A stretch of DNA of 38,370 nt from Dethiobacter sp. (lineage in GTDB: Bacteria; Bacillota; Dethiobacteria; Dethiobacterales; Dethiobacteraceae): assembly GCA_018335875.1 (NCBI GenBank), contig JAGXRN010000075.1, positions 1-38,370 of the forward strand, given 5' to 3'. Of this stretch, positions 6,494 to 14,302 are shown in pieces (the first letter of the stretch is position 1; every line of letters starts with the position of its first letter). Under the pieces are notes generated by a model. That model ran no database searches, was not told the origin of the DNA, and saw nothing but the letters and a program-made list of their open reading frames with translations. A program made the translations under genes and the position numbers.

Positions 6494-7888
6494 TTGACTG
6501 TTCAAAAAACACTTCAGCGTATTTTAGAAATGATTAAAGAGCGGGACACAAATCTGGATGATTTTTTTCAGAACCTGCACCCCAGTGATTTCGCCGAGAT
6601 TGTTGAGGATTTGACAGGCGAGCAAAAAAGAGAACTCTTTGAGCTGCTCAGTGACGAAGAAGCAGCTATGGTCATCCAGGAGATGGAGGATTTTGACCAG
6701 GTTGTCCTAATCCAACTGCTCACTACAAAAAGGGCTTCCGCCATCCTGCGGGAGATGGCAACTGACGATGCTGCCGACCTTTTGGGAGAACTGCCTGAGG
6801 AGCAGGCTAAAGAATTGCTGACTTTAATTGATGAGGACGCGGATGAAATCCGCGACCTTCTTAAGTATCCTGAAGATAGCGCCGGTGGTATCATGACCAC
6901 CGAGTTTATTTCTTTTCCCGAGAATATGAGGGTCGAGGAGGCTATCCGACGGCTGCGGGAACTCGCGCCCGAGGCTGAGACAGTCTACTATGTATACGTG
7001 GTGGATGATGAAACAAGGCTGATTGGAGTATTGTCGCTGCGGGACCTCATCGCTGCCGCTGATGGCACCCCTCTCTCCAACATAATGCGCAAAAACCTGA
7101 TCAGTGTGCCTGTGGATATGGACCAGGAAGAAGTTGCCAAACTGGTGTCCAGGTACGACTTGCTGGCAGTGCCCGTGGTGGATGAGCGCAACAGCCTGCT
7201 TGGCATCATCACAGTCGATGATATTCTGGATGTCCTGGAAGAAGAGGCTACCGAGGACATCTACCGCCGGGTCGGCGCCAGCGAGATGGAGGGTGTGGGC
7301 CTGGTAGAGGCGAGCGTGCGAAATCTTATTACCCGCAGGCTGCCTTGGCTGATTATCACCTTGTTTGGAGGCCTGCTTGCCGGAGGTGTGATTGGCGGCT
7401 TTACGGCTACACTGGAGAAAATTGTAGTGCTTGCGGTTTTTATTCCTGTCATTATGGATATGGGCGGTAATGTAGCCGCTCAGTCGTCCACAGTTTTTGT
7501 GCGGGGAGTAGCGACAGGGGAAATTGAGAGCGAAGAAAGCTGGGGTTACTTCTTCAGGGAAATCAGAGTGGGGCTGTCTATGGGTTTTATCTGCGGGGCT
7601 ACAATAGGATTAGTAGTAGCTACGGCTGCGGTTTTCCTGCGTTTGTTTCCCGCATTTGGCTTCATGCAGGACATCGATCTGAGTCCTCTCTTGGGCATTG
7701 TGGTCGGAATCGCCATGTTTACCACTGTAACACTGGGAGCGATAATAGGGACGCTGGTGCCGCTTCTCTTTAACAAGGCTGGAATTGACCCGGCATTTGC
7801 CTCCGGCCCGCTGGTAACTACGATCAAAGATGTGACAGGCTTGTTAATTTATTTTTCCATTGCCAGTTTGTTTATTCCGTATCTGTAA
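6494..7888 (+). CDS. mgtE: MgtE-type magnesium transporter
   Basis: This 464-residue protein has the standard MgtE layout. A cytoplasmic helical N domain (about 1-125) contains the repeats DFAEIVEDL and LLGELPEEQAKELL. A pair of CBS domains follows (about 130-250, starting at GGIMTTEFISFPENMRVEEA). A linking 'plug' helix and a five-helix channel domain (about 280-464) with FIPVIMDMGGNVAAQSS and KAGIDPAFASGPLVTTIKD complete it. It is a Mg2+ channel closed by Mg2+ binding to the cytoplasmic domains. I place the start at TTG 6494, 8 bases after GGAGG (6481-6485); a GTG at 6485 overlaps that site. It is co-transcribed with the upstream CsoR-type regulator. Confidence 0.93.
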   Translation: MTVQKTLQRILEMIKERDTNLDDFFQNLHPSDFAEIVEDLTGEQKRELFELLSDEEAAMVIQEMEDFDQVVLIQLLTTKRASAILREMATDDAADLLGELPEEQAKELLTLIDEDADEIRDLLKYPEDSAGGIMTTEFISFPENMRVEEAIRRLRELAPEAETVYYVYVVDDETRLIGVLSLRDLIAAADGTPLSNIMRKNLISVPVDMDQEEVAKLVSRYDLLAVPVVDERNSLLGIITVDDILDVLEEEATEDIYRRVGASEMEGVGLVEASVRNLITRRLPWLIITLFGGLLAGGVIGGFTATLEKIVVLAVFIPVIMDMGGNVAAQSSTVFVRGVATGEIESEESWGYFFREIRVGLSMGFICGATIGLVVATAAVFLRLFPAFGFMQDIDLSPLLGIVVGIAMFTTVTLGAIIGTLVPLLFNKAGIDPAFASGPLVTTIKDVTGLLIYFSIASLFIPYL

Positions 7889-7891
7889 CTG

Positions 7892-7920
7892 TTGACAACT
7901 GAACAAATCTGGGCAATAAT
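7892..7920 (+). promoter_or_regulatory. Promoter of ccdA operon
   Basis: TTGACA (7892-7897) and AATAAT (7915-7920) are 17 bases apart, just after the mgtE stop. No terminator separates mgtE from this promoter, so read-through from csoR-mgtE is possible. Confidence 0.5.
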
Positions 7921-7951
7921 AGAATAAGAATAAATACCCCGAGGAGGTATT

Positions 7952-8629
7952 ATGGAGCAGGGAAATCTGACTGTCTTAATCGCCTTTTTTGCCGGGGTAG
8001 TTTCTTTTTTTTCACCCTGCCTGCTGCCGCTGCTGCCTGTTTACCTTGGTTTTCTCACCGGGTCAATGCTGGATGAGGACGGCCGGCCAGTAAAAAGAAG
8101 AGCCCTGGTCAACAGTGTTAATTTTGTGGCTGGTTTCACCCTTGTCTTTATCTTATTCGGTGTTATCGCCAGCTGGTTTGCAGGTTTTTTTGCCGCCAAC
8201 CGCTTGCTCTTGCAGAGGGTTTCCGGTGCGGTGATTATTATTTTCGGCCTGCACCTGGCCGGCTTGTTTGTGCCTCTCCTGCAGCGCGAGAGAAGGGTAA
8301 GGTTTGTACCCCATGCAGTAAGCCCCGGCTCAGCAATGCTGATGGGGGTGGCGTTTGCCGCCGGATGGACACCTTGTATCGGTCCGGTGCTGGGTGCGAT
8401 TCTGGCAGTGACAGCGGCAGCGGGAGGGGGAGTGTCGCTGCTGGTGGCATTTTCTCTGGGAATGGCGTTGCCTTTTTTACTGGCGGCACTGTTGGTGGAG
8501 CACGTGGCGGGCTTTGTGGACCGCTTTTCAGTCTATATGCCCCATCTGCAAAGAATTATGGGCCTGGTGATGGTGCTGCTTGGTGTGGCGGTATTCTTTG
8601 GCCTTCTTTCGCGGCTGGCAGTATTTTAA
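7952..8629 (+). CDS. ccdA: CcdA-like thiol-disulfide transmembrane carrier
   Basis: A 225-residue polytopic membrane protein of the CcdA/short DsbD family with about six transmembrane helices. It moves electrons from cytoplasmic thioredoxin to thiol proteins outside the membrane. The two redox cysteines sit in the expected Pro-rich motifs at the membrane: FFSPCLLPLLPVY (Cys23, helix 1) and GWTPCIGPVLG (Cys142, helix 4). The start is ATG at 7952 after GAGGAGG. The thioredoxin-like gene 24 bases downstream encodes a plausible electron acceptor. No cytochrome c biogenesis gene is nearby, so a role in cytochrome c maturation is not indicated. In B. subtilis CcdA also serves StoA during spore cortex synthesis, and the spoVD-type gene lies 3.5 kb downstream. 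Confidence 0.9.
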   Translation: MEQGNLTVLIAFFAGVVSFFSPCLLPLLPVYLGFLTGSMLDEDGRPVKRRALVNSVNFVAGFTLVFILFGVIASWFAGFFAANRLLLQRVSGAVIIIFGLHLAGLFVPLLQRERRVRFVPHAVSPGSAMLMGVAFAAGWTPCIGPVLGAILAVTAAAGGGVSLLVAFSLGMALPFLLAALLVEHVAGFVDRFSVYMPHLQRIMGLVMVLLGVAVFFGLLSRLAVF

Positions 8630-8653
8630 TTTCTGTAAAAACTGGGGGATAAT

Positions 8654-9154
8654 ATGATGGCAAAATACAAAACAATAGTAATTGCTGTTTTGGTGGTAGC
8701 GCTGGCAATCCTGATTATGGGCCGGCTGCGTCGGGAAGGGACGCTTGAGGGGAATAGGGCGCCTGATGTTGCATTAAAAACCCTGACAGGTGACACTGTG
8801 CGCCTCAGCGACTTTGAAGGCAGTGTTGTCATGCTCAACTTCTGGTCTGCTGCCTGCCCGCCCTGCAGGGAAGAAATGCCGGCCATGCAGAGGGTTTATG
8901 ACGAGCTCAGAGAAGAGGGGTTTGAGATTGTTGCAGTCAATGTAAACGATTCGCCAACAGTGGCTGCTCAGTTTATCAGCGAAAACAGCTATACTTTTAT
9001 AGTGTTGAAGGATGACGGGCAGGCCAGCAGGACTTATGAGGTGCAGTTTATTCCAAAGACGTTAATTATCGACAGGAAGGGAGTAATACGCTATATTAAA
9101 GTAGGAGCTATATCTGAGCAGGCACTGCGTCAGCAGGTGCGTAAATGGCTGTAA
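8654..9154 (+). CDS. Membrane-anchored TlpA/ResA/StoA-like thioredoxin
   Basis: A 166-residue protein with an N-terminal signal anchor (YKTIVIAVLVVALAILIMG) followed by a TlpA-type thioredoxin fold outside the membrane. The active site is WSAACPPCREEMP with Cys68 and Cys71. A typical TlpA beta-alpha insertion follows, and the cis-Pro loop is FIPKT. Such proteins reduce specific disulfides: ResA acts on apocytochrome c, StoA on the spore penicillin-binding protein SpoVD. The gene is just downstream of ccdA and almost certainly works with it. With no cytochrome genes around and a SpoVD homologue carrying a cysteine pair nearby, a StoA-like role is attractive, but this is inference. ATG codons occur at 8654 and 8657; GGGGGA lies 5-8 bases before them. 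Confidence 0.88.
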   Translation: MMAKYKTIVIAVLVVALAILIMGRLRREGTLEGNRAPDVALKTLTGDTVRLSDFEGSVVMLNFWSAACPPCREEMPAMQRVYDELREEGFEIVAVNVNDSPTVAAQFISENSYTFIVLKDDGQASRTYEVQFIPKTLIIDRKGVIRYIKVGAISEQALRQQVRKWL

Positions 9155-9171
9155 CAAGGAGGAGAGAAAAA

Positions 9172-9720
9172 ATGATACTCTGGGAGAAAAAAGGCCCAAA
9201 AAACACTGGTGAAACACTGGAACTGGCGGTAAAGAGGGGAAGAGAGCTTGGAATTAACAATTTTGTGGTGGCGTCAAATATGGGAGACACTGCGTTTAAG
9301 CTGCTTGAACTTGGTGTAACAGGGGTCTGTGTTACCCATCATACCGGTTATGCTGGGCCGGGGGAACAGGAGATGACGCCGGAGGCAGCAGAAAAGCTGC
9401 AGGCGATGGGCATGCGGCTTTTAACTGCCACTCACCTGATGGGAGGCATTGACCGCGGTGTTGAAAACAAGCTTGGCGGCTCCACTCCGGCAAGGATAAT
9501 TACCGAGACACTGAAAATGTTTGGCCAGGGTACAAAAGTCTGTGTGGAAATTGCTGTTATGGCTTTGGATTCCGGCCTGGTTCCTTATGGTGAGGAGATA
9601 ATTGCCATCGGTGGTTCGGGGCGCGGAGCTGATACGGCAATGGTCTTACAACCTGCCCATGCCAAGAATTTCTTTGACTGTGCCATCAAGGAAATTATTT
9701 GTAAACCCTGGCAGCGGTAA
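9172..9720 (+). CDS. Stand-alone pyruvate kinase C-terminal (alpha/beta) domain protein
   Basis: This 182-residue protein matches only the C-terminal alpha/beta domain of pyruvate kinase, with no catalytic TIM barrel. Recognisable parts are the opening GPKNTGETLELAVKRGRELG, NNFVVASNMGDTAFKLLE, and the end HAKNFFDCAIKEIICKPW. Free-standing versions occur in archaea and Clostridia and have no established reaction; in full enzymes this domain binds regulators. The start is ATG at 9172, 7 bases after AAGGAGGAG; a GTA-overlapping longer frame into the previous gene is not needed. It lies 17 bases after the thioredoxin-like gene and may share its transcript, but I see no functional link. Confidence 0.85.
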   Translation: MILWEKKGPKNTGETLELAVKRGRELGINNFVVASNMGDTAFKLLELGVTGVCVTHHTGYAGPGEQEMTPEAAEKLQAMGMRLLTATHLMGGIDRGVENKLGGSTPARIITETLKMFGQGTKVCVEIAVMALDSGLVPYGEEIIAIGGSGRGADTAMVLQPAHAKNFFDCAIKEIICKPWQR

Positions 9721-9883
9721 AACGCATACTGCAGTCGTCCTGGAAGCATAATAATAACATAAATGAAAATAAATAAAATATTTTGTCAATAGACAGGAAA
9801 ATTGGAAATTGACGAGAATATAAAATAATAGAGCCTGATTTCCGGCTAAACACAACTGAATAACGAAACCAAGGAGGCGACGC

Positions 9884-10066
9884 ATGGAAAAATTGGGCGG
9901 CAACGTTGAATTCCTTTGTTTGTGTTGTGGCGTACAAGGATTATGCAGTCCCGGGTGTCCCGAATCCATGGAAGATAATGGTGATATCCTGTGTCCAAAG
10001 TGCGGAAGCCGGGTAATTACTACCCACCTTTATAAAGAAAGAGCCTCACTGGTACTTACTTATTAA
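9884..10066 (+). CDS. Cysteine-rich zinc-ribbon-like mini-protein
   Basis: A 60-residue protein with seven cysteines (12, 14, 15, 21, 25, 37, 40). The last two form a CPKCG knuckle, and Cys12/Cys15 give an LCLCCG knuckle, so one zinc ribbon is likely. The C-terminal tail is GSRVITTHLYKERASLVLTY. Its start is well supported: AAGGAGGCGACGC precedes the ATG at 9884. It is followed by a strong terminator and separated by 163 bases from the previous gene, so it may be monocistronic. I see no clear sigma-A promoter in 9721-9883, which is very AT-rich. Function unknown. Confidence 0.75.
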   Translation: MEKLGGNVEFLCLCCGVQGLCSPGCPESMEDNGDILCPKCGSRVITTHLYKERASLVLTY

Positions 10067-10091
10067 AAATATTTCGATGAAAAATACTAAA

Positions 10092-10117
10092 GGCAGGTTA
10101 AAAACCTGTCTTTTTTA
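10092..10117 (+). terminator. Intrinsic terminator before the dcw cluster
   Basis: GGCAGGTT (10092-10099) pairs with AACCTGTC (10103-10110) over a short A loop and is followed by TTTTTTATTTTTTTT. It cleanly separates the upstream genes from mraZ. Confidence 0.9.
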
Positions 10118-10162
10118 TTTTTTTTAAAATAAAAGAAGGATTCTTAAAAAATACGAAGAATT

Positions 10163-10201
10163 AAAGTGGTGTAAAGTGGAGAGAAGTGGGGGATAATCCC
10201 C
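10163..10201 (+). promoter_or_regulatory. MraZ operator: three AAAGTGG-type boxes, then a leader hairpin
   Basis: Direct repeats AAAGTGG (10163-10169), AAAGTGG (10173-10179) and GAAGTGG (10183-10189) recur at an exact 10-bp period, so all three lie on one helix face. MraZ is known to bind tandem GTGG-type boxes in front of its own gene in several bacteria, including AAAGTG repeats in Mollicutes. GGGGA (10189-10193) and TCCCC (10197-10201) form a small hairpin between box 3 and the mraZ ribosome binding site. No convincing -35/-10 pair could be assigned; the promoter probably overlaps the boxes. Confidence 0.75.
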
Positions 10202-10220
10202 TGATAGGGAGGTGATGTCC

Positions 10221-10652
10221 ATGTTTATGGGTGAATACCAACACGCGGTGGATGAAAAAGGCCGCCTGATTATGCCGGCCAAATTCCGTGAGGAGCTGGG
10301 GGAACGCTTTGTGGTCACCCGTGGACTGGATAACTGCCTCTTTGTTTACCCGCTGCACGAGTGGACGGTGCTTGAGCAAAAACTGAAGGCCCTCCCCTTT
10401 ACAAAATCAGATGCGCGGGCCTTCATGCGCTTTTTCTTCTCCGGCGCCGCTGAGTGTGAACTGGATAAACAGGGGCGTGTACTGATACCAAACAATTTAA
10501 GAGAACACGCCCGCCTGAGGAGAGAAGTGGTAGTGATTGGCGTGTCGGGCAGAGTAGAAATCTGGAGCCAGGAAGTCTGGCAGCAATATAGCGACGAGAC
10601 CAATCTTTCCTTTGAAAGTATTGCAGAAAAAATAATGGATATTGACCTGTGA
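10221..10652 (+). CDS. mraZ: MraZ, dcw-cluster DNA-binding regulator
   Basis: This 143-residue protein has two tandem SpoVT/AbrB-like MraZ domains, each with the D-x3-R signature: [14 protein letters not shown] near the N-terminus and [16 protein letters not shown] near residue 80. It forms ring oligomers that bind the repeat boxes upstream and regulate the division cluster. I start it at ATG 10221, 8 bases after GGGAGG, giving the family-typical [15 protein letters not shown]; the earlier GTG/ATG at 10212-10217 overlap the ribosome binding site. It is the first gene of the dcw cluster and precedes rsmH, its usual partner and antagonist. Confidence 0.95.
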   Translation: MFMGEYQHAVDEKGRLIMPAKFREELGERFVVTRGLDNCLFVYPLHEWTVLEQKLKALPFTKSDARAFMRFFFSGAAECELDKQGRVLIPNNLREHARLRREVVVIGVSGRVEIWSQEVWQQYSDETNLSFESIAEKIMDIDL

Positions 10653-10703
10653 TAAATCAGGGAAGAATATTAAGACTGACTGGTAAAGAGGTGTAATTCT
10701 CTG

Positions 10704-11663
10704 ATGCGTTTTGCACACAGGCCTGTACTGCTAAAGGAAGTATTAACATTTCTAAATCCAAAGCCAGGTGAGTTGTTTGTGGATGGGACGGTAGGAGGCG
10801 GCGGGCATAGCGCCTGCATCATAGAGCGTCTGCTGCCAGGGGGGAAACTGATAGCCATTGACCAGGATGAGTCGGCCCTGCAGGCTGCTAAATCCAATTT
10901 GTCTGCTTTTGCAGAGCATATTATTTTTGTCAGGGACAACTTCAGAAACATTAAGGATATTTTGGCCAACGCCAGCTTTGAACGTGTTGATGGCATACTC
11001 CTGGATATCGGTGTTTCAAGCCACCAGTTGGACGAGGGTGAACGCGGATTTTCCTTTCATACAGATGCGCCGCTTGACATGAGAATGGACCGTGAGATGG
11101 CGGTCTCTGCTGCTGACCTTGTCAATAATAATGACGCTGCGGAACTGGCGCGCATTATCCGTATTTTTGGGGAGGAGCTCTGGGCCAAGCGTATAGCTGA
11201 GTTTATTGTTGCCAGGCGGCAGAAACAAGGGCCCTTCTCAACAACGGGTGAACTGGTGGAAGTGATTAAGGCTGCTATTCCAGCCAGGGCGCGTCGCAAA
11301 GGCGGCCATCCGGCCAGACGCACGTTTCAGGCGCTGCGCATTGCCGTCAATGATGAACTGGGAGCTTTGGAAAAGGCGGTCAGCGATGGGCTGGACTGCC
11401 TGAAGACAGGAGGACGCCTTGCGGTTATTACCTTTCATTCACTTGAGGACCGCATTGTCAAAAAAGTATTTCAACGGGCTGCGGCAGGATGCAACTGTCC
11501 GTCCGGGTTCCCGCGGTGCGTGTGCGGGAAGAAGCCTTCTGTAAAAATCCTCACATCTAAGCCGCTGCAGGCAAGTGAGGAAGAATTGGCTTCTAATTCC
11601 AGGGCACGCAGTGCAAAGCTAAGGGCTGTGGAGAATGTTCTAAATTACGGGGATGGTGAATAA
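10704..11663 (+). CDS. rsmH: 16S rRNA (cytosine1402-N4)-methyltransferase
   Basis: This 319-residue S-adenosylmethionine-dependent enzyme (formerly MraW) methylates N4 of C1402 in the ribosomal P site. Signatures are HRPVLLKEVL at the start, the SAM-binding FVDGTVGGGGHS, GILLDIGVSSHQLDEGERGFSF, the inserted helical domain rich in RR (IPARARRKGGHPARRTFQALR) and TFHSLEDRIVK. The CNCPSGFPRCVCG cysteine stretch near the end is common in Firmicute homologues. The ATG at 10704 follows AGAGGTG by about 10 bases. ftsL starts 2 bases after its stop. Confidence 0.96.
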   Translation: MRFAHRPVLLKEVLTFLNPKPGELFVDGTVGGGGHSACIIERLLPGGKLIAIDQDESALQAAKSNLSAFAEHIIFVRDNFRNIKDILANASFERVDGILLDIGVSSHQLDEGERGFSFHTDAPLDMRMDREMAVSAADLVNNNDAAELARIIRIFGEELWAKRIAEFIVARRQKQGPFSTTGELVEVIKAAIPARARRKGGHPARRTFQALRIAVNDELGALEKAVSDGLDCLKTGGRLAVITFHSLEDRIVKKVFQRAAAGCNCPSGFPRCVCGKKPSVKILTSKPLQASEEELASNSRARSAKLRAVENVLNYGDGE

Positions 11664-11665
11664 AG

Positions 11666-12052
11666 TTGTTAGTAGCGAAAAAACCGCGATCTTCAATACC
11701 TTACTATGAACAACAGCAGCAAAAAAGAAAATCTGTTGAGCGGCGGGCCAACAGCAGCAGGCTGGCGGTGAAAAAGCTTACAATTCTCTGTGTGCTTTTA
11801 TTGATAACTTTATCTGCTCTCTCACTTGTCGCTCATTTCGTACTGGTTGTCCAGGTTAATTATGAAATAGGCCGCGCCACCAGGGAACTGCTCAGTATGC
11901 AGGAGCAGCAGCAGCAGTTGAAAATTGAGATTGCAGCTCTGCGTTCACCGGAGCGTTTGGAAAAGATAGCGCTGGAAGAAATTGGACTCCATTATCCCAC
12001 ACATAGTCAGTTGATTGTACTCACTGCAGGCAATTTGGAGGTTGGCGATTAG
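11666..12052 (+). CDS. ftsL: FtsL-like septum protein
   Basis: A 128-residue bitopic protein. It has a short basic cytoplasmic tail, one transmembrane helix (about 36-60, LTILCVLLLITLSALSLVAHF) and an external heptad-like coiled coil (TRELLSMQEQQQQLKIEIAALRSPERLEKIA). The ending 'RLEKIALEEIGLHYP' matches the FtsL/DivIC pattern. FtsL forms a complex with FtsQ (DivIB) and FtsB/DivIC that activates the septal FtsW-penicillin-binding-protein synthase. Its place between rsmH and the penicillin-binding protein supports the call, although sequence conservation in this family is low. It starts with TTG at 11666, 2 bases after rsmH. Confidence 0.85.
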   Translation: MLVAKKPRSSIPYYEQQQQKRKSVERRANSSRLAVKKLTILCVLLLITLSALSLVAHFVLVVQVNYEIGRATRELLSMQEQQQQLKIEIAALRSPERLEKIALEEIGLHYPTHSQLIVLTAGNLEVGD

Positions 12053-12109
12053 TGCGGGAGTTATGAATTGCAAATTTCAACATCCAACTTTATTAGGGAG
12101 GGTTAGCTT

Positions 12110-14218
12110 TTGAGCAGGATAGCCGTTTCAAATATATCTGTGAAAAAGAGGCTAATCTTCCTTTTTATTTTCATGAGCTTTACTGTTATAGCCCTCATGG
12201 GGCGTCTATTCTATATTCAACTGGTAATAGCCGAGGAACTTGAGGCTAAGGCCTGGGACCAATGGAACCGGAGTATTCCCGCCCGCTCACCGCGCGGCTC
12301 AATTTATGACCGCAAGGAAAGGCTGCTGGCGGGCAGCGCCAGCGCACAGTCCGTTATTGCTCTCCCGCCTCAGATCAAGGATAAAGAAGAAGCAGCGAGG
12401 CTGCTGGCCCCGATTATAGGCATGGATGAAGAAGATCTTTTTTCACTGCTCAGCAAAAAGAGCGCTTCTGTATACATAAAAAGATTGGTGGATGAGGAGA
12501 CAGCAAAGACTGTACGCAAACTTAATATCAGGGGAATTACTTTCTCACAGGAAAGCAAACGGTTTTACCCTCACGGCAGACTGGCCTCACAACTTTTGGG
12601 GTTTGTTGGAATTGACGAGGGATTAAGCGGGCTTGAGCACTTTTATGAGCTGACACTCAAAGGGCGTGATGGCCGGATTGAGTTCATGTCTGACGCCAAG
12701 GGGCGTCAGATCCCACAAGGAGTCCAAAGTTTTGTCAAACCTATAGACGGCAATGACCTGGTGCTTACCATTGACCAGACCATCCAGTATATTATGGAGC
12801 GGGAAATGGAAAGGGTGATGCTGGGGTCTCAGCCAAAGGGCATCATTGCTATTGCCGTAGATCCTCTCACGGGCGAAGTGCTGGGTATTGCCGGCAAGCC
12901 TGACTACAACCCCAACCGTTTTGCCGATTTTGCCAGTGAGCTGTGGAAGCTGTCTCCGGTGACAAATACGTTTGAGCCGGGCTCCACCTACAAGCTGGTA
13001 ACATTGTCAGCTGCCATCGAGGAGGGCAAATATCGCGCCAATGAAGGTTTTTTTTGCAGCGGATCCATTCTTGTCGCCGGGCACAGTATTGGCTGTTGGA
13101 CCAGAGGCCGGGGAGGTCACGGAGCCATTGATTTTACCGAGGTAGTACTGGGTTCCTGCAACCCTGGCTTTATTACCCTGGGCAATCGTATTGGGTCTGA
13201 CAAACTTCTGGCGTATATAAATGCTTTCGGTTTTGGTAAAAAAACCGGAATTGACGTGCCGGGTGAAGGGAGCGGCATCATTTTTACCAAGGAACAGTTT
13301 GGCCCGTTGGAAGCTGCTACCTCTTCGTTCGGGCAGGGGGTATCAGTGACGCCCCTCCAGCAGGTAATGGCGGTTGCCGCCCTCGCCAACGGCGGCTACC
13401 TGATGAAGCCCTATGTTGTTAAGGAAATACGGGATAGTTATGGAAATGTGCTTGAAAAAAGGGAACCTGAGGTTGTACGCCGCGTCGTGTCTACGGAGAC
13501 AACCCTTGAGGTAACAAGGATTATGGAGTTGGTAGTGACCGAAGGGAGCGGGAGAAACGCCTATATTGATGGTTACCGCATTGCCGGTAAAACCGGCACT
13601 GCCCAGAAAGTTGGGCCTGGCGGCGTATATATAGGCGGTGAGTACATCTTGTCCTTCGTTGGTTTTGCTCCGGCTGAGGATCCGCAAATTGTGCTCTACA
13701 TAGCTGTGGATGCACCACAGGTAGGGCCGCAGTGGGGTTCCCAGGTATCGGCGCCTATGTTCAGGAAAATGATGAACGATATTTTAAATTATCTTAATGT
13801 TCCCTCCAGCAAAGCGCCTGTCAACACACCTCCCAAACTGGTGGATGTGCCTGACCTGGTGAACCTGAAACTGGATGATGCAAGCAACGTGCTTGAAACA
13901 TCGGGGCTTTTGGTTAAATTTATCGGGAGCGGCGACACAATCCTTAACCAGACGCCAAAACCAGGGGTGAAAGTGCCGCTTCACACGCAAATCCTTCTCT
14001 ATCTGGGAGGAGAGCAGATAAAGGATGAAGTGGCTGTTCCAGACCTGAAAGGAAAGTCCATGCGGGAAGCAGGTGACATTTTGGGGTGGCTGGGTTTACG
14101 CATGAATTTCAGCGGCTCTGGACTTGCAGTCTCCCAGGAGCCGGCCCCGTATACACTGGTAAAGCCAAACAGTCTTATTAATGTTGAGTTTCGTACTCCG
14201 GGCGAGCCCGGAAGGTAA
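12110..14218 (+). CDS. spoVD: SpoVD/FtsI-type class B penicillin-binding protein with two PASTA domains
   Basis: This 702-residue peptidoglycan transpeptidase has a membrane anchor (about 13-38), a dimerisation domain beginning IPARSPRGSIYDRKERLLA, and a transpeptidase domain with STYK (Ser292), SCN (Ser349) and KTGTAQ (Lys494). Two C-terminal PASTA repeats follow (about 579-634 and 641-698). Cys329 and Cys350, flanking the active-site cleft, resemble the redox cysteine pair of B. subtilis SpoVD that StoA reduces, which favours SpoVD (spore cortex) over FtsI (division). Two PASTA domains are also seen in division enzymes such as PBP2B, so it could serve both roles if it is the only class B protein here. 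The start is TTG at 12110 after AGGGAGGG. A 57-base spacer precedes it and an 84-base spacer follows. Confidence 0.92.
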   Translation: MSRIAVSNISVKKRLIFLFIFMSFTVIALMGRLFYIQLVIAEELEAKAWDQWNRSIPARSPRGSIYDRKERLLAGSASAQSVIALPPQIKDKEEAARLLAPIIGMDEEDLFSLLSKKSASVYIKRLVDEETAKTVRKLNIRGITFSQESKRFYPHGRLASQLLGFVGIDEGLSGLEHFYELTLKGRDGRIEFMSDAKGRQIPQGVQSFVKPIDGNDLVLTIDQTIQYIMEREMERVMLGSQPKGIIAIAVDPLTGEVLGIAGKPDYNPNRFADFASELWKLSPVTNTFEPGSTYKLVTLSAAIEEGKYRANEGFFCSGSILVAGHSIGCWTRGRGGHGAIDFTEVVLGSCNPGFITLGNRIGSDKLLAYINAFGFGKKTGIDVPGEGSGIIFTKEQFGPLEAATSSFGQGVSVTPLQQVMAVAALANGGYLMKPYVVKEIRDSYGNVLEKREPEVVRRVVSTETTLEVTRIMELVVTEGSGRNAYIDGYRIAGKTGTAQKVGPGGVYIGGEYILSFVGFAPAEDPQIVLYIAVDAPQVGPQWGSQVSAPMFRKMMNDILNYLNVPSSKAPVNTPPKLVDVPDLVNLKLDDASNVLETSGLLVKFIGSGDTILNQTPKPGVKVPLHTQILLYLGGEQIKDEVAVPDLKGKSMREAGDILGWLGLRMNFSGSGLAVSQEPAPYTLVKPNSLINVEFRTPGEPGR

Positions 14219-14302
14219 CTTAGAAGTTGTCCTTCCTGGTTGCGCTTGAAATTATTTCCTGAGTTATGAGTTGTCCTAAGATTAAGGGGGTATAATAACG
14301 GG

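Noticed and set aside
8365-8652. A glycine/serine-rich plus-strand frame inside ccdA
   Set aside because: It is a +1 shadow of ccdA, whose two catalytic cysteine motifs confirm the other frame.
14291-14296. TATAAT just before murE as a promoter
   Set aside because: It is 6 bases from the ATG region and the nearest -35-like TTGTCC is only 14 bases upstream; a start there would fall inside murE.
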